Source of the DNA: Anastatus disparis
Taxonomy: Eukaryota; Arthropoda; Insecta; Hymenoptera; Eupelmidae
Direction: 5' to 3'
Length of the DNA stretch: 64,000 bases
Assembly: GCA_017163975.1 (NCBI GenBank)
Contig: JAFFSR010000245.1
Coordinates: forward strand, 3,487,001 to 3,551,000
Each line of letters begins with the position of its first letter. The first letter of the stretch is position 1. The position numbers were made by a program, and so were the translations under genes. The notes under the pieces were generated by a model that was given only the letters and a program-made list of their open reading frames with translations, searched no databases and had not been told where the DNA came from. Below, in pieces: positions 34,561-43,854 of the stretch.

Positions 34561-35220
34561 AATTTATTTAAATTCTTACCATTTTTATTAATTCATTTCA
34601 TTTAATTTTAACGATTAATTGATTTTCAAATTTCATATTGTTGTGTAAATTTGATTCACTTAAAGGGTATTTTATTTTTATTTCACTAAAATTAAAGATT
34701 TTTTTCTTTTGTAAAACTTGTTTTAAATTAAATTGAAAGCTAAAACAGTTTCTGCATAGCTGTTAGAAAGTAATTAGTCGAAAATATCGGAGTGGTAACT
34801 GTTTCGTGAGCCGCGCTACTCATGATGCGATTTTTGTCGACAAAAGCTAACAAATTTTTCACTGTGAATATTAGTGCGTGCGTAGAGGAAGCGATCAGCA
34901 AAAGCCACTTCAGTGTCGGGTAGGCAGCTAAGTAAAGAGTTAGTAGACTCTCTCTCTTTTTCTCTCTTTCACATTAGAAAATTGCAATCAATGAAAATGT
35001 CAAATAAAGCAAAGGTGGACCCCTAAAAAGTCATTGATGTAAATTATTAAATGTGTTATGCTTATTATATATTTTTTTTTTTAAATATAATAGAAACATA
35101 ATAAAATTAAACTTAAATGAAATTATAAATCCCCATATATAAAATATAATTAAAATGTTTCCCAAGTTTTTTATAAAATTATTATTTAATGAAAATTAAT
35201 GTTTAAACTTAATATTAATG
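34561..35220. other. No gene recognised
   Basis: AT-rich except for a more GC-rich, CpG-containing patch at about 34780-34940 (GTGAGCCGCGCTACTCATGA) ending in a CT microsatellite. No coding or terminal signals that I can support. Confidence 0.4.
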
Positions 35221-35226
35221 GGAAAA

Positions 35227-35476
35227 ATGGATGTATTTTATGTTTTTTAATGCCCGTTTTGCAAAAATTCTTATTCTACATCTGAATTTTTAAAAATACA
35301 TATAAATAGAATTCATAAACTATAAGTTGTAGAATATGTGGCTTATTTATTAAAATTAAAAATATTAGAAGACATGAAAGAACTCACGTACAAAAAAAAG
35401 AATTATGTATTTATTGTAAGAAAAATTTTAGTACGAAATCTAATAGGACACAAAAATTTACATGCTAAAAAATAAT
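35227..35476 (+). pseudogene. Three tandem C2H2 zinc fingers, frame-broken
   Basis: Finger 1 (from 35251) reads CPFCKNSYSTSEFLKIHINR then IH, a canonical C-x2-C-x12-H-x4-H. After a one-base shift, finger 2 reads CRICGLFIKIKNIRRHERTH (C-x2-C-x11-H-x3-H). Finger 3 reads CIYCKKNFSTKSN and, after another slip, GHKNLHAKK and a stop. A methionine context (MDVFYVF) precedes finger 1 but is followed by TAA at 35248. The likely product was a small nucleic-acid-binding protein. It lies about 700 bp downstream of the Helitron helicase on the same strand, so it may be a Helitron passenger, but that is inference. Confidence 0.6.
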
Positions 35477-36457
35477 TTATTTTTACACACAATATATGTA
35501 TGAATTATGTATATATAATTAATATTACATATAAAAATTCCAAGAAGTATTTTCCAGAAATATTATTTTTTATTTATAAAAGTAAGTAAAAAATTATATA
35601 AAATTTTATAAACAATTATATTAAATAATTTTACAATATTTACAAAAATTAGAACAAAAAGATGAAAAAAATTCTAAGTATATTGACAAAAAAAAAGAAT
35701 ACATAAAAATTTTTTTAATTTCTGTTTTCAAAATTTTTAGTCATAATAAAAATAGGTAAAATTTTTTTAATATTCTAAATTTATGAATTAAAAAAATTTT
35801 TGAATTTCTAAATACTGTTTAATAGTAACTATAAGTAATATTTTTTTGTATATTTAAATATATTAAATTTAATATACATATTATTTTTAATATTTTATAT
35901 TTCAGCGAACATATTTAAAAGATGTTATTTTTTATTTTTAATATATAAATAAAAAAATTATTTTTTCAATTTATTTATTAAAAAAAAAACATTTTTTAAA
36001 AATGTGAGTGGAAATAGGCCTCCTGGGGAAACCACTAAAAAAACACACCTACATATATACCTCAGTATTTAAAAATACTAGGTGGTGTGGAAAATATAGA
36101 AATATATTTATAATACAAACTTTATAAATTTAATAATCCCTTCTTAAAAAAATGATGAGCCGCCATGTTGAAGCATCTAAAGATCGAATCCTGATTGGTC
36201 GATATAGAATAGGCGCCAAAAATTAAATTTTAAAGGGTTTAGATTTTTTAAATAAATAAAAATTAATTTCTAGACATTGTTTTTTAAATATAATAGAAGT
36301 AACTCAATTAAAATAGAGTAAGAATATTTTATTTCAAACCAAGCAATATTATTTATGTATATAACCAATGTATAGGTTAATGATAAAATACATAACTATG
36401 AGCACAAGCAAGGTGACTACCTTTTATTTAAAAATTCCAGTAAAATTGTAAAGACAT
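35477..36457. other. No gene; AT-rich, target of the gypsy insertion
   Basis: Mostly A+T. Near 36001-36085 sequences such as GTGGAAATAGGCCTCCTGGG and CTAGGTGGTGTGGAAAATAT echo words near 29.4-30.05 kb in inverse orientation. They could be remnants of Helitron-end or MITE sequence. The gypsy target duplication ACAT is at 36454-36457. Confidence 0.4.
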
Positions 36458-36742
36458 TGTAATGCCTTAGGTGGCAATGAATATATATATAATGCAGAAG
36501 GAGATCGGGATCTGGAAAATAAGTCAGATACTATATAAGTTGAGTGTGACTTTATTAGGTAGCCAAAGCGACTAAGCGCAGTGGCTGGCGGAACAAGACT
36601 GAGGTACAGAGAAGCAGTCGTTGAGCTGCTTCCTCCTCGACTAAGTTGAGCCTGCGCAGAGGCGTTTTCATGTACACACTTACATGTGTGTTGGTGCGCT
36701 TACAGCGCCGCTCGCATACAGAGACAGGTGGGTGTCCCCACA
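36458..36742 (-). repeat. Gypsy 3' LTR
   Basis: Read on the minus strand it starts TGTGGGGACACC and ends GGCATTACA. It differs from the other LTR only around the GCCTTAGGTGG / GCCTTGTGTGG edge (two positions). It carries an AATAAA signal (inverse of TTTATT at about 36551-36556) and a CTCAGTC initiator-like word upstream of it on the minus strand. Confidence 0.95.
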
Positions 36743-36760
36743 TCACTCCCCCCCAACAAT
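36743..36760 (-). other. Polypurine tract of the gypsy element
   Basis: The minus-strand sequence directly before the 3' LTR is GTTGGGGGGGAGTGA, a G-rich tract in the position from which plus-strand DNA synthesis starts. Confidence 0.75.
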
Positions 36761-38033
36761 TAAATTTTGTTAAGGATACTTTATTTATTTATAAGAGCGC
36801 AAAAAGGCGCATATCACAGATAAGTTTACATTCAGTCTTTTCGTTAAAATTTAGAGTCAATACTCTCTATGACAATTAAAATCAGTCTTTAATAAGAAAT
36901 AACAATATGAATTAAATCGCATAATAATAATTTTAAAAAATCGCATTAGACATTAAGATTTCATAAAAAATGAATATATAAAAGATCGCAATAACATTAT
37001 GAATATCGCAGTTATTATCACAGCATAGTTATTTAAAGTACATAACAATTACAATTGTTTAACAATCTCTTAAGATTTATTTATGGTTTCTTTGACTAGA
37101 AGTTTTTGTTACAGTGAAAACTGTTAATACTATTAATTTTTTAGTTTATAGATCCTTTAGGATTTACATGAGATTTTTCCTTAAAGGATTCGCAAAAAAT
37201 GCTTTATTGCAGTAAAAACTGTTAATGTTTGTTAGCTATTTATCGCTATTATTGATTAATTCACTGAAAGGTGCAGTGAAATAGGAACTTTTTATACAAT
37301 TGCGCTTTACGCAAAAAATGGTACGCACGGAACAAGTTTAGTGCTTGTTGCGGATTGCATTAAGGTACTTGAGTATATTTACATATTATGCACTTATAGT
37401 GCTTTACTTTCAAGTATGAGCGCAGTTATGTACTACATTAGATTCGCTGTGAAATATTACAAAAGATTTACATATTGCAGAATTTTTTTTGTGCATTAGT
37501 TATTGCAGTCAAATGCACTATAAAGTTACAGATTATGCTTGTGTGTGTGTACAACTCACTAAATTATAATTTGTTGACAAGAGTGGTTGATGCATTGCAA
37601 TTTTTTAGTTTGTCAAGATAATTATTACTTATTAGGTTAAGTAGCATCAATTTATTATAATACAAATTGCTTATTTGGCGTATGCTAAGTTGCATGAATC
37701 AAAAGTAAGAGTTGAGTGTACAAAATGCAAAATGCAGAGTGCATATTATGATTAAGTAATTAAGATTTTAAGTAGTGCACTTGACTGTTTTAAAAAAGAA
37801 ATTATTATAAACGTGAGTTTACTTTGCTCTACTTTAAGGGTAATGCGTTGACTAGAACGCAATTATTTGCAAGAATGTGACTCTGTATAAAATAAAAAAT
37901 AGAAAAAAAGGAATGAACAGAGTACAAAAAAATATGAAAAGTGAAGTGAAATAAGAAAAATAAACCGGTTAATTAACTATTGCACAATTACAAAGGTGTT
38001 AGTAAAGGGTACGCGGGTTTGGACCGCTGTGGT
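36761..38033 (-). other. Long untranslated stretch between ORF3 and the 3' LTR
   Basis: About 1.27 kb without coding potential. Short words recur, for example TGCAGTAAAAACTGTTAAT near 37210 and ACAGTGAAAACTGTTAAT near 37110, and TGCAYTATAAAGT. Possibly RNA packaging or regulatory sequence; no specific signal recognised. Confidence 0.5.
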
Positions 38034-39986
38034 CTAGTTGTAAAAGACCCAAACTTCGAAACGCTCATAGTGTGAAGACCCAGATGTTATGGGGTTCTTC
38101 TGTGTGACGTAGGCGCCGAGGTTAATAAGCTGCCTACGCATGGTGTCACGCATGCAGATCTTGCAGTTGAGCGCTAAGAAGTTGAATGAAGGCACCCTGG
38201 TGATGACGTCCATAATGAAGCGTGGGCTAAACGCTCTGTTACCTTTGTTATTCTTCCCCAAGGTGTTGGTAATGGTGACGTCACGTACTTGGAGGGAAGA
38301 AAGAGACTCCAGGGTGTCCTCAATGCCACGATGGTAAGGCAGTCTCAGCGTGGTCAGATGTTGAAGACCCGAGAAATCTAATCTTCGCTGGGGAATGTCC
38401 AAACCCGTGTAATCGACCACACGAAGCGCTGGAGCATGATTTAAAAACTTTTGCAAGTACTGCTCGGTGAATCTACTGCCTTTAAGGCTCAACTCCATTA
38501 AAGAAGGAAGAGTATGGAGGTCTGGTTGGTGAATAAAGTCCAGCGGTTCGGCGGTCGTGGTGTTATACTCCATGCGGAAGGTGCTCAAGAAGTTAAGCTC
38601 AGTGAACACCCATACAGGGAGCTGCCACATCTGCAACATTGGGTCGATGTTGGAACAATCCACCAGGCTAAGCTCAGAAATTTTATCATTGTCCTTGAGA
38701 AACTCGATTAAAAATTTCAGACGCAACTGTGGACATTGTACAAACCTTAAAGAAGTGAGCATACAAGCAGCCTGGCGGCTGAGCCATGGGATCCAAATGC
38801 GCTCGTCGGAGTTATCCTCCTCGCGCTTCTTCTCCCAAGCAAGACGAACCATCGGGTTATCATGGACGGCAAGATGCTTGACACCTTCAAGGCTGACCCG
38901 ATTCTCGAAAAACCCGGTAGTTTTTCCAATAATCAATCCTTCAATAGTGGAGAATCGGGACAGCATCTCCAGTGCCGTAGGCGTTACCACAACGCCGCGC
39001 AAATCAACGCCCGTTAGATGTGTTCGCTCCTCCCGACCCGACGGGTTAACTAAATTAATATCCAACAATTTTTGGAGCTCGGACACATCTATGGGCCACC
39101 ACTCGCGGATGGTGATACTTGAAAAATAAAATTGTTGCGCATCTTTAAGCATTCTTTGCCATCCATTCTCCGTCCGGTATCGCCCGCTACCCGAATCAAA
39201 GTGCAGGTGGCCGATTTTATAATGGACCTCGCGCCATCCTTCAAATGCAGTGACCAGTGCCAACTTGGAGTCATTGTCCAAGTACTTAATAATGCATTTA
39301 ACGATAGGATCAAGTCGTAGGGCTGCAAGGCAGGCAGAAGTAGGGTCCTGAGGGACCTGTACCACCGATTGCGAGTCGGTGGTTGTCGAAAAATTCCTAG
39401 CTGGACATACCTTTACGTATCTCCTGCACACCTTGCCCCCACGTTCCTTTTCAAAAAAAAGTTTATTTAAAAGGGCGTCGCACTGCATTTTAGTTGATGA
39501 CGCTAGGTTATCGCAGGTCACCCGTGCACTACACCTCGAACCCCTGACAAAGATCGCGTTGATCTTAAAGTCCTTCTGTCCACGCGCGATCAGCATGTCG
39601 CCCAAAACCTTCTTTGAAACCTTGTGTAAATTGTAAACTAATAGGGTACATACATGCTGACCGCCTATGAACAAGATAGGAAGGCGACGATCATAGGTAG
39701 GTGGAGTGCACGGGTAAGTGCGTAGGGAGGCACGAACAGCGGCGTTCATGGTCTCGGTTAGGGTTCGCAGATATTCTTCTTTGAACTCCGAGAGATAGAG
39801 CTCCGCCATACGAAGATGGTGTCTCGTGGGAGAGCCTTCTGGTGTTGCCACAATGGCATTGAGAAGACTCTCATGTAGACGGAGGATCTCTGCGGAGACA
39901 TCCTGTGTTCTGACCCAACCGCTATGGGAAGACATGTCTTCTAGCAAGCTGGACCAGCAGGAGCTAGAGAACAGACGAAAAGGCAT
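38034..39986 (-). CDS. Third ORF of the gypsy element: F-box/LRR-like protein, 650 residues
   Basis: An intact frame in the position of an env gene. ATG at 39986 overlaps the end of pol by 23 bp, so translation would need reinitiation, a leaky mechanism or splicing. No signal peptide, transmembrane segment or furin site is apparent, so it is not an envelope protein. Residues about 219-258 (LAALRLDPIVKCIIKYLDND, then LALVTAFEGWREVH) have the spacing and the late Trp of an F-box. Residues about 320-620 hold irregular leucine-rich repeats, for example LTSLRFVQCPQL, KISELSLVDCSNI, LPSLMELSLKGSRF and LTTLRLPY, like the solenoid of F-box/LRR proteins. Residues 91-200 are Cys-rich and unrecognised. 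F-box proteins bind Skp1 and target partners for ubiquitination, so a host-derived capture is plausible. The F-box call is moderate, the LRR call stronger. Confidence 0.8.
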   Translation of the reverse strand: MPFRLFSSSCWSSLLEDMSSHSGWVRTQDVSAEILRLHESLLNAIVATPEGSPTRHHLRMAELYLSEFKEEYLRTLTETMNAAVRASLRTYPCTPPTYDRRLPILFIGGQHVCTLLVYNLHKVSKKVLGDMLIARGQKDFKINAIFVRGSRCSARVTCDNLASSTKMQCDALLNKLFFEKERGGKVCRRYVKVCPARNFSTTTDSQSVVQVPQDPTSACLAALRLDPIVKCIIKYLDNDSKLALVTAFEGWREVHYKIGHLHFDSGSGRYRTENGWQRMLKDAQQFYFSSITIREWWPIDVSELQKLLDINLVNPSGREERTHLTGVDLRGVVVTPTALEMLSRFSTIEGLIIGKTTGFFENRVSLEGVKHLAVHDNPMVRLAWEKKREEDNSDERIWIPWLSRQAACMLTSLRFVQCPQLRLKFLIEFLKDNDKISELSLVDCSNIDPMLQMWQLPVWVFTELNFLSTFRMEYNTTTAEPLDFIHQPDLHTLPSLMELSLKGSRFTEQYLQKFLNHAPALRVVDYTGLDIPQRRLDFSGLQHLTTLRLPYHRGIEDTLESLSSLQVRDVTITNTLGKNNKGNRAFSPRFIMDVITRVPSFNFLALNCKICMRDTMRRQLINLGAYVTQKNPITSGSSHYERFEVWVFYN

Positions 39987-41845
39987 TTTGATTAGTTATA
40001 CTTAGATATTTAGTAAGGAGGCATTTAATATCCTCCAGTTCTCTAGCGACTTTTCGCTTGCGTTTTTTATACAATTTAGGAAATGAGTGCGAGGTTTTAC
40101 ATATATATTTAACCGAGATTTGATCGCAAAATCTAACTTTTTTATCTACCTCCCTATTCTCTATTGAATTTATTTTATTTCTTTTAAGGATGTTAGGAAT
40201 GAATTTTTTCTTTTTAGGTAAGGAGGGAGTTACTTGTGGCTGAATGACAGAGGAAGGGTTGTCCCTATTTAGAGTGGGAGTCTCTGAAGCTTCTATGCAT
40301 TCCGGTGCATCAATAATTTGATTACTATGAGTCGCTTCCGGAAGCGCGCTTTCATCTACTATCTCATCACTAGAGGTCTGTGTGTCGCCGCCAACGCCGC
40401 GATCATCCCCTCCCGGCGACAACTCGTCCATGTCATCATCCCTATGTACAAGAACTTGATGTGTAGTAACAGGGGGCTCGGCAACGGAATCTGATTTACC
40501 GACGCCAGGTGGCTCTTGGCCATTTGTTTTAGTTGCACAGGGTGCAGTGTCATTAGTCTGAGAGAGTGGGGATCGCAAGGTCCTATCCTCCGTGCTATTA
40601 TCACAGTCTTCATTTGTTGACTGCTGTGTCAAATGCTTATCTAATTCGCAGTTATCGTCCTGCACTTTATTTTTATCTACGGCGGAGGGAGGGAGTTGCG
40701 AAGCCTCACTCTCTGCGTTATCGACGAGTTTGCGCACCGTGGCGCTTGTAGGCAGGTTAAAATTCGGAGATAAAAACTGTTGCAGAGACCTTCCATATGC
40801 ATTAATGTCAGAATTGGAATTTATATTTGCATCGACGTCGTTATATTCTTCGGTTAAAAAGTACGCTGGTTTAAGACGTTCTAGATTCACGACGACATGT
40901 TTGCCGTTTTTCTCTAAGGTGAAAGTGCGCCCGTCTTGGTGTCGCGAGATAACTTTGTACGGACCGGTGTATGGTTGTGTAAGTGGTGGTTTTACGGCTC
41001 TCACTCTTTCGAACACGTGAGTGCAGGTGTTGAGATCTTTAAATACGAAAGGTTTGGCAGAAGTTCTGTGTACTACCGGAACTGGTTTCATTTGAGCGAT
41101 ATAATCCCGAAATTCCGATAAAAAGATGTTATCATTGAAGCCGCGGGTGTCGCGAAACTGCAAAATATCGCCTGGAATGGTTAATTTTGTGCCATACACA
41201 AACTCTGCTGGACTAGCATCCGTATCTAGACGTATTCTAGTACGCAATCCCAATAAAACACTTGAAAGAACTTTGGTCCATTCATGAGTTTGTGCAAGAC
41301 ACATTAATGCAGCTTTTAATTGTCTATGCCATCTTTCGATCATGCCGTTTGCCTGCGGATGGTAAGCCGTTGTACGCGTCCGATTACAACCTATTAGCTC
41401 TAAGAGTGAGGTAAAAAGCTGAGATTCAAAGAGAGACACCGGAGCCGTAATGTCGTGTAGAGGTACCGCCTCTGGCCAGCGCGAGAATCTATCTATCATT
41501 GTGAGCAGATACTTGTAGCCTTCACTCGAGGGCAAAGGACCTACAATATCGATGTGCACATGCGCAAATCTCGCGTCTGGTTCAACGAAGTGCAGTGGCA
41601 AAAACTTATTTTGGCGAGAAACTTTAGCGCGTTGACAATCTAAACAGTTTTTGCACTGCTCTTTTACCTCTTTAGCCATATTAGGCCACACGTAATGCTG
41701 TCTAACCAGCCTATCAGTTACACGGCCCGAGGGGTGCGCGTTGTTAATGTGAAAAATTTTAAAGACTTCGCGTCTAAGTATCTTAGGTATAAATGGTCGA
41801 AACGTTTGCGCGTCAAAATTGCAATAGATAGCTACTCGATTCGGC
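39964..41845 (-). pseudogene. Gypsy integrase and C-terminal tail (damaged pol)
   Basis: The frame begins near 41845, one base out of phase with the RT frame that stops at 41832. The zinc-binding part has FHINNAHPSG and CKNCLDC. The core has HIDIVGPLPS with the first Asp and HPQANGMIERWHRQLK with the Glu. The segment between them is too short (71 residues from Asp to Glu instead of about 95). The expected region around the second Asp is missing at VPLHDITAPVSLFESQ (about 41425-41460). This is an in-frame loss of roughly 24 residues. A GPYKV...LEKNGKHVVVNLERLKP strand region follows (SH3-like DNA-binding end), then about 300 residues of acidic, Ser/Thr-rich tail ending QNAFSSVL. Strand transfer should be abolished. 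Confidence 0.9.
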
Positions 41846-43751
41846 CCCAGCGCAGCTTCGTTAGTCTTAGAGGGTGATTTGAGTCCGCAAGTATCTCTTT
41901 TAATTCGTCGTCGCGTTCCTGCTCTTGCGAAATTTCTTCGAGAGTAAAAAATGTTGGAAAATTAAATGTCGTGATACTTGCGAGGGTCTTTTTTACAAAG
42001 GGTTCTCCAGTTGATGCCTCATTGCTCCAGTCAAAAGAGGCTGGCGCAATGGAGGGATCAATACGCGAAAGCGAGTCTGCGACCACATTGTCTTCGCCCC
42101 GCAAGTAACAAATTTCCGTATTGAACTGCGATATAAACGACAATTTACGCGCGCGCAATGGTGTGCATGTGTCCAAATTCTGCCCGAGCGCGTAGATTAG
42201 CGGTTTGTGATCAGTAAAAACTTTAAAATTGCGACCCTCCAAAAAATAGCTAAAGTATTTTAAGGCTTCATAAATTGCCATTAATTCGCGATCGTAAGCG
42301 CTGTACTTTGATTGCGCGGGAGTGAACTTCCTGGAAAAGAATGCCAATGGCTGCCAACTGCCATCTACACATTGCTCCAAGGAAGCACCCATGGCGAAAT
42401 TTGAGGCATCCGTGGTTACGCGTATTTCTGCGTCTGCGCACGGGTAAGCTAAGCTGGTAATGTTAGTTATATCTATCTTTGTTTTTTCGAAAGCCTCTAA
42501 TGCGTCTGGGGTCCAAATTATCGGTGTTTTATCTTTCTTTTTGTTAGTTTTAATAAGCGCGTGCAGATGGCGCTGCGTTTCTGCCGCTTGAGGGGTTGCT
42601 TTTCTATAAAAATTAACTAAACCAAGGAATCTACGTAATTCGTCCACGGTTCGTGGTTGTGGAAAATTTTTGATTGAATCGACCAGCTTGGGGTCGGGCT
42701 TAAGGCCTTCTTTGTCAATTGTATGACCGAGAAAAACTAAACTTTCGGCTCCGAAGATGCATTTTTTTAAATTTAGATGCAAATGGAAGTTCTGCAATCT
42801 TTCAAGCACTATATTTAGGTGCTTCTCATGTTCCTCGGGTGAGGCGGACGCCACTAGGATATCGTCGATGTAGGCAAAGACGAAATCTAAATCTCCCAGC
42901 GCGAGGTTGACGTACCTTTGAAACGTTTGCGACGCGTTTCTAAAACCAAAGGTCATGACGAGAAATTCGTACAGACCAAACGGTGTAATTACTGCCGTTT
43001 TGGGGATGTCATCTGGAAAGATGGGTATCTGTAAGAACGCGCTTTCCAGGTCTAAGGCGGAGAAAATAGTTTTACCGTGTAAATTACTCGAAAAATCATG
43101 CAAATTCGGTATGGGGTATCTATCCGGTACCGTTACCTCATTTAATTTCCGATAGTCTCCGCAGACTCGCCATTCCCCGTTTTTCTTAGGCACTATATGT
43201 ATGGGTGTAGCCCAAGGACTTTTCGAGGGTCTACACACACCTAACCTACACCATTCTTCAAACGCTGATTTAGCTACTTTAAGTTTTTCTGGGTGTAAGC
43301 GTCGCGGTTTCTGCGCACAAGGAGGACCTGTGGTTTTGATGTAATGATAGATGCCTCTCTTTTTTAGAGTTTTCGGCCTATCAACGCCTATCACCGTAGG
43401 AAATTTGTTTAAAATGTGTGCATACTTGATCTTGGGGTCAATCAAAGAAATTTGTAGATCAGGAACGGCTTTGTTAAATCCATTAATTATTTCATTCGTA
43501 TTTGCATTTATTAGTAATTTTTTCTTAAGATCTGGTAACAGATGAAAATGATTCAATACATCTCCTCCCAGTATAGGGTAGGGGACATCTGCGATAATAA
43601 AAAGCCATAGCAGTTCCCGAGTGAACCCAAAATCAAGTTTTTTGTGTAATGTGCCATATGTGTTTATTTTAGTGTCGTTGGCTGCATATAAATTTAAATT
43701 TGTCTTTTTTCCCGTAAAATTTTTTGGTCTAGGGATTACGGAAATTTCCGC
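41832..43751 (-). pseudogene. Gypsy reverse transcriptase and RNase H (pol, frame open but isolated)
   Basis: From about 43751 the frame runs through [16 protein letters not shown] (end of protease), then [35 protein letters not shown] (first Asp), [17 protein letters not shown] and YIDDILVAS (catalytic Asp pair). RNase H follows with [35 protein letters not shown] and NVVADSLSR. All catalytic residues that I can check are present. The frame ends at 41832 in a premature stop one base out of register with integrase, and upstream it is separated from the protease start by another frameshift. The polymerase and RNase H are intact in sequence but cannot be made as part of a normal Pol polyprotein. 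Confidence 0.9.
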
Positions 43752-43854
43752 GCCGAGTCAATTAAAAAGATTTCATTAGTAGTTTTATCTTTTACGTGGA
43801 GACGCACTGAATTAGTCCCGGCCACGCTGGTCTCCATGACGCGCCGAGTTTCTA
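43557..43854 (-). pseudogene. Gypsy protease, frameshifted at its active site
   Basis: In the -1 frame relative to gag the reading continues to [20 protein letters not shown]. There, at about 43752-43756, the frame is lost by one base exactly at the catalytic Asp-Ser-Gly-type motif. The downstream frame resumes with [16 protein letters not shown] and later [17 protein letters not shown] (the ILG motif of retropepsins). No other frame rescues it. A single-base deletion in this copy, or a sequencing error, explains it. Confidence 0.8.

Noticed and set aside
38557..39129. 190-codon plus-strand frame opposite the third ORF of the gypsy element
   Set aside because: It is fully contained in the antisense of the 650-codon ORF, lacks any domain and runs against the element's direction.
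38034..39986. The third ORF as a retroviral envelope gene
   Set aside because: Position fits, but there is no signal peptide, transmembrane segment or cleavage site, and the sequence has leucine-rich-repeat periodicity instead.
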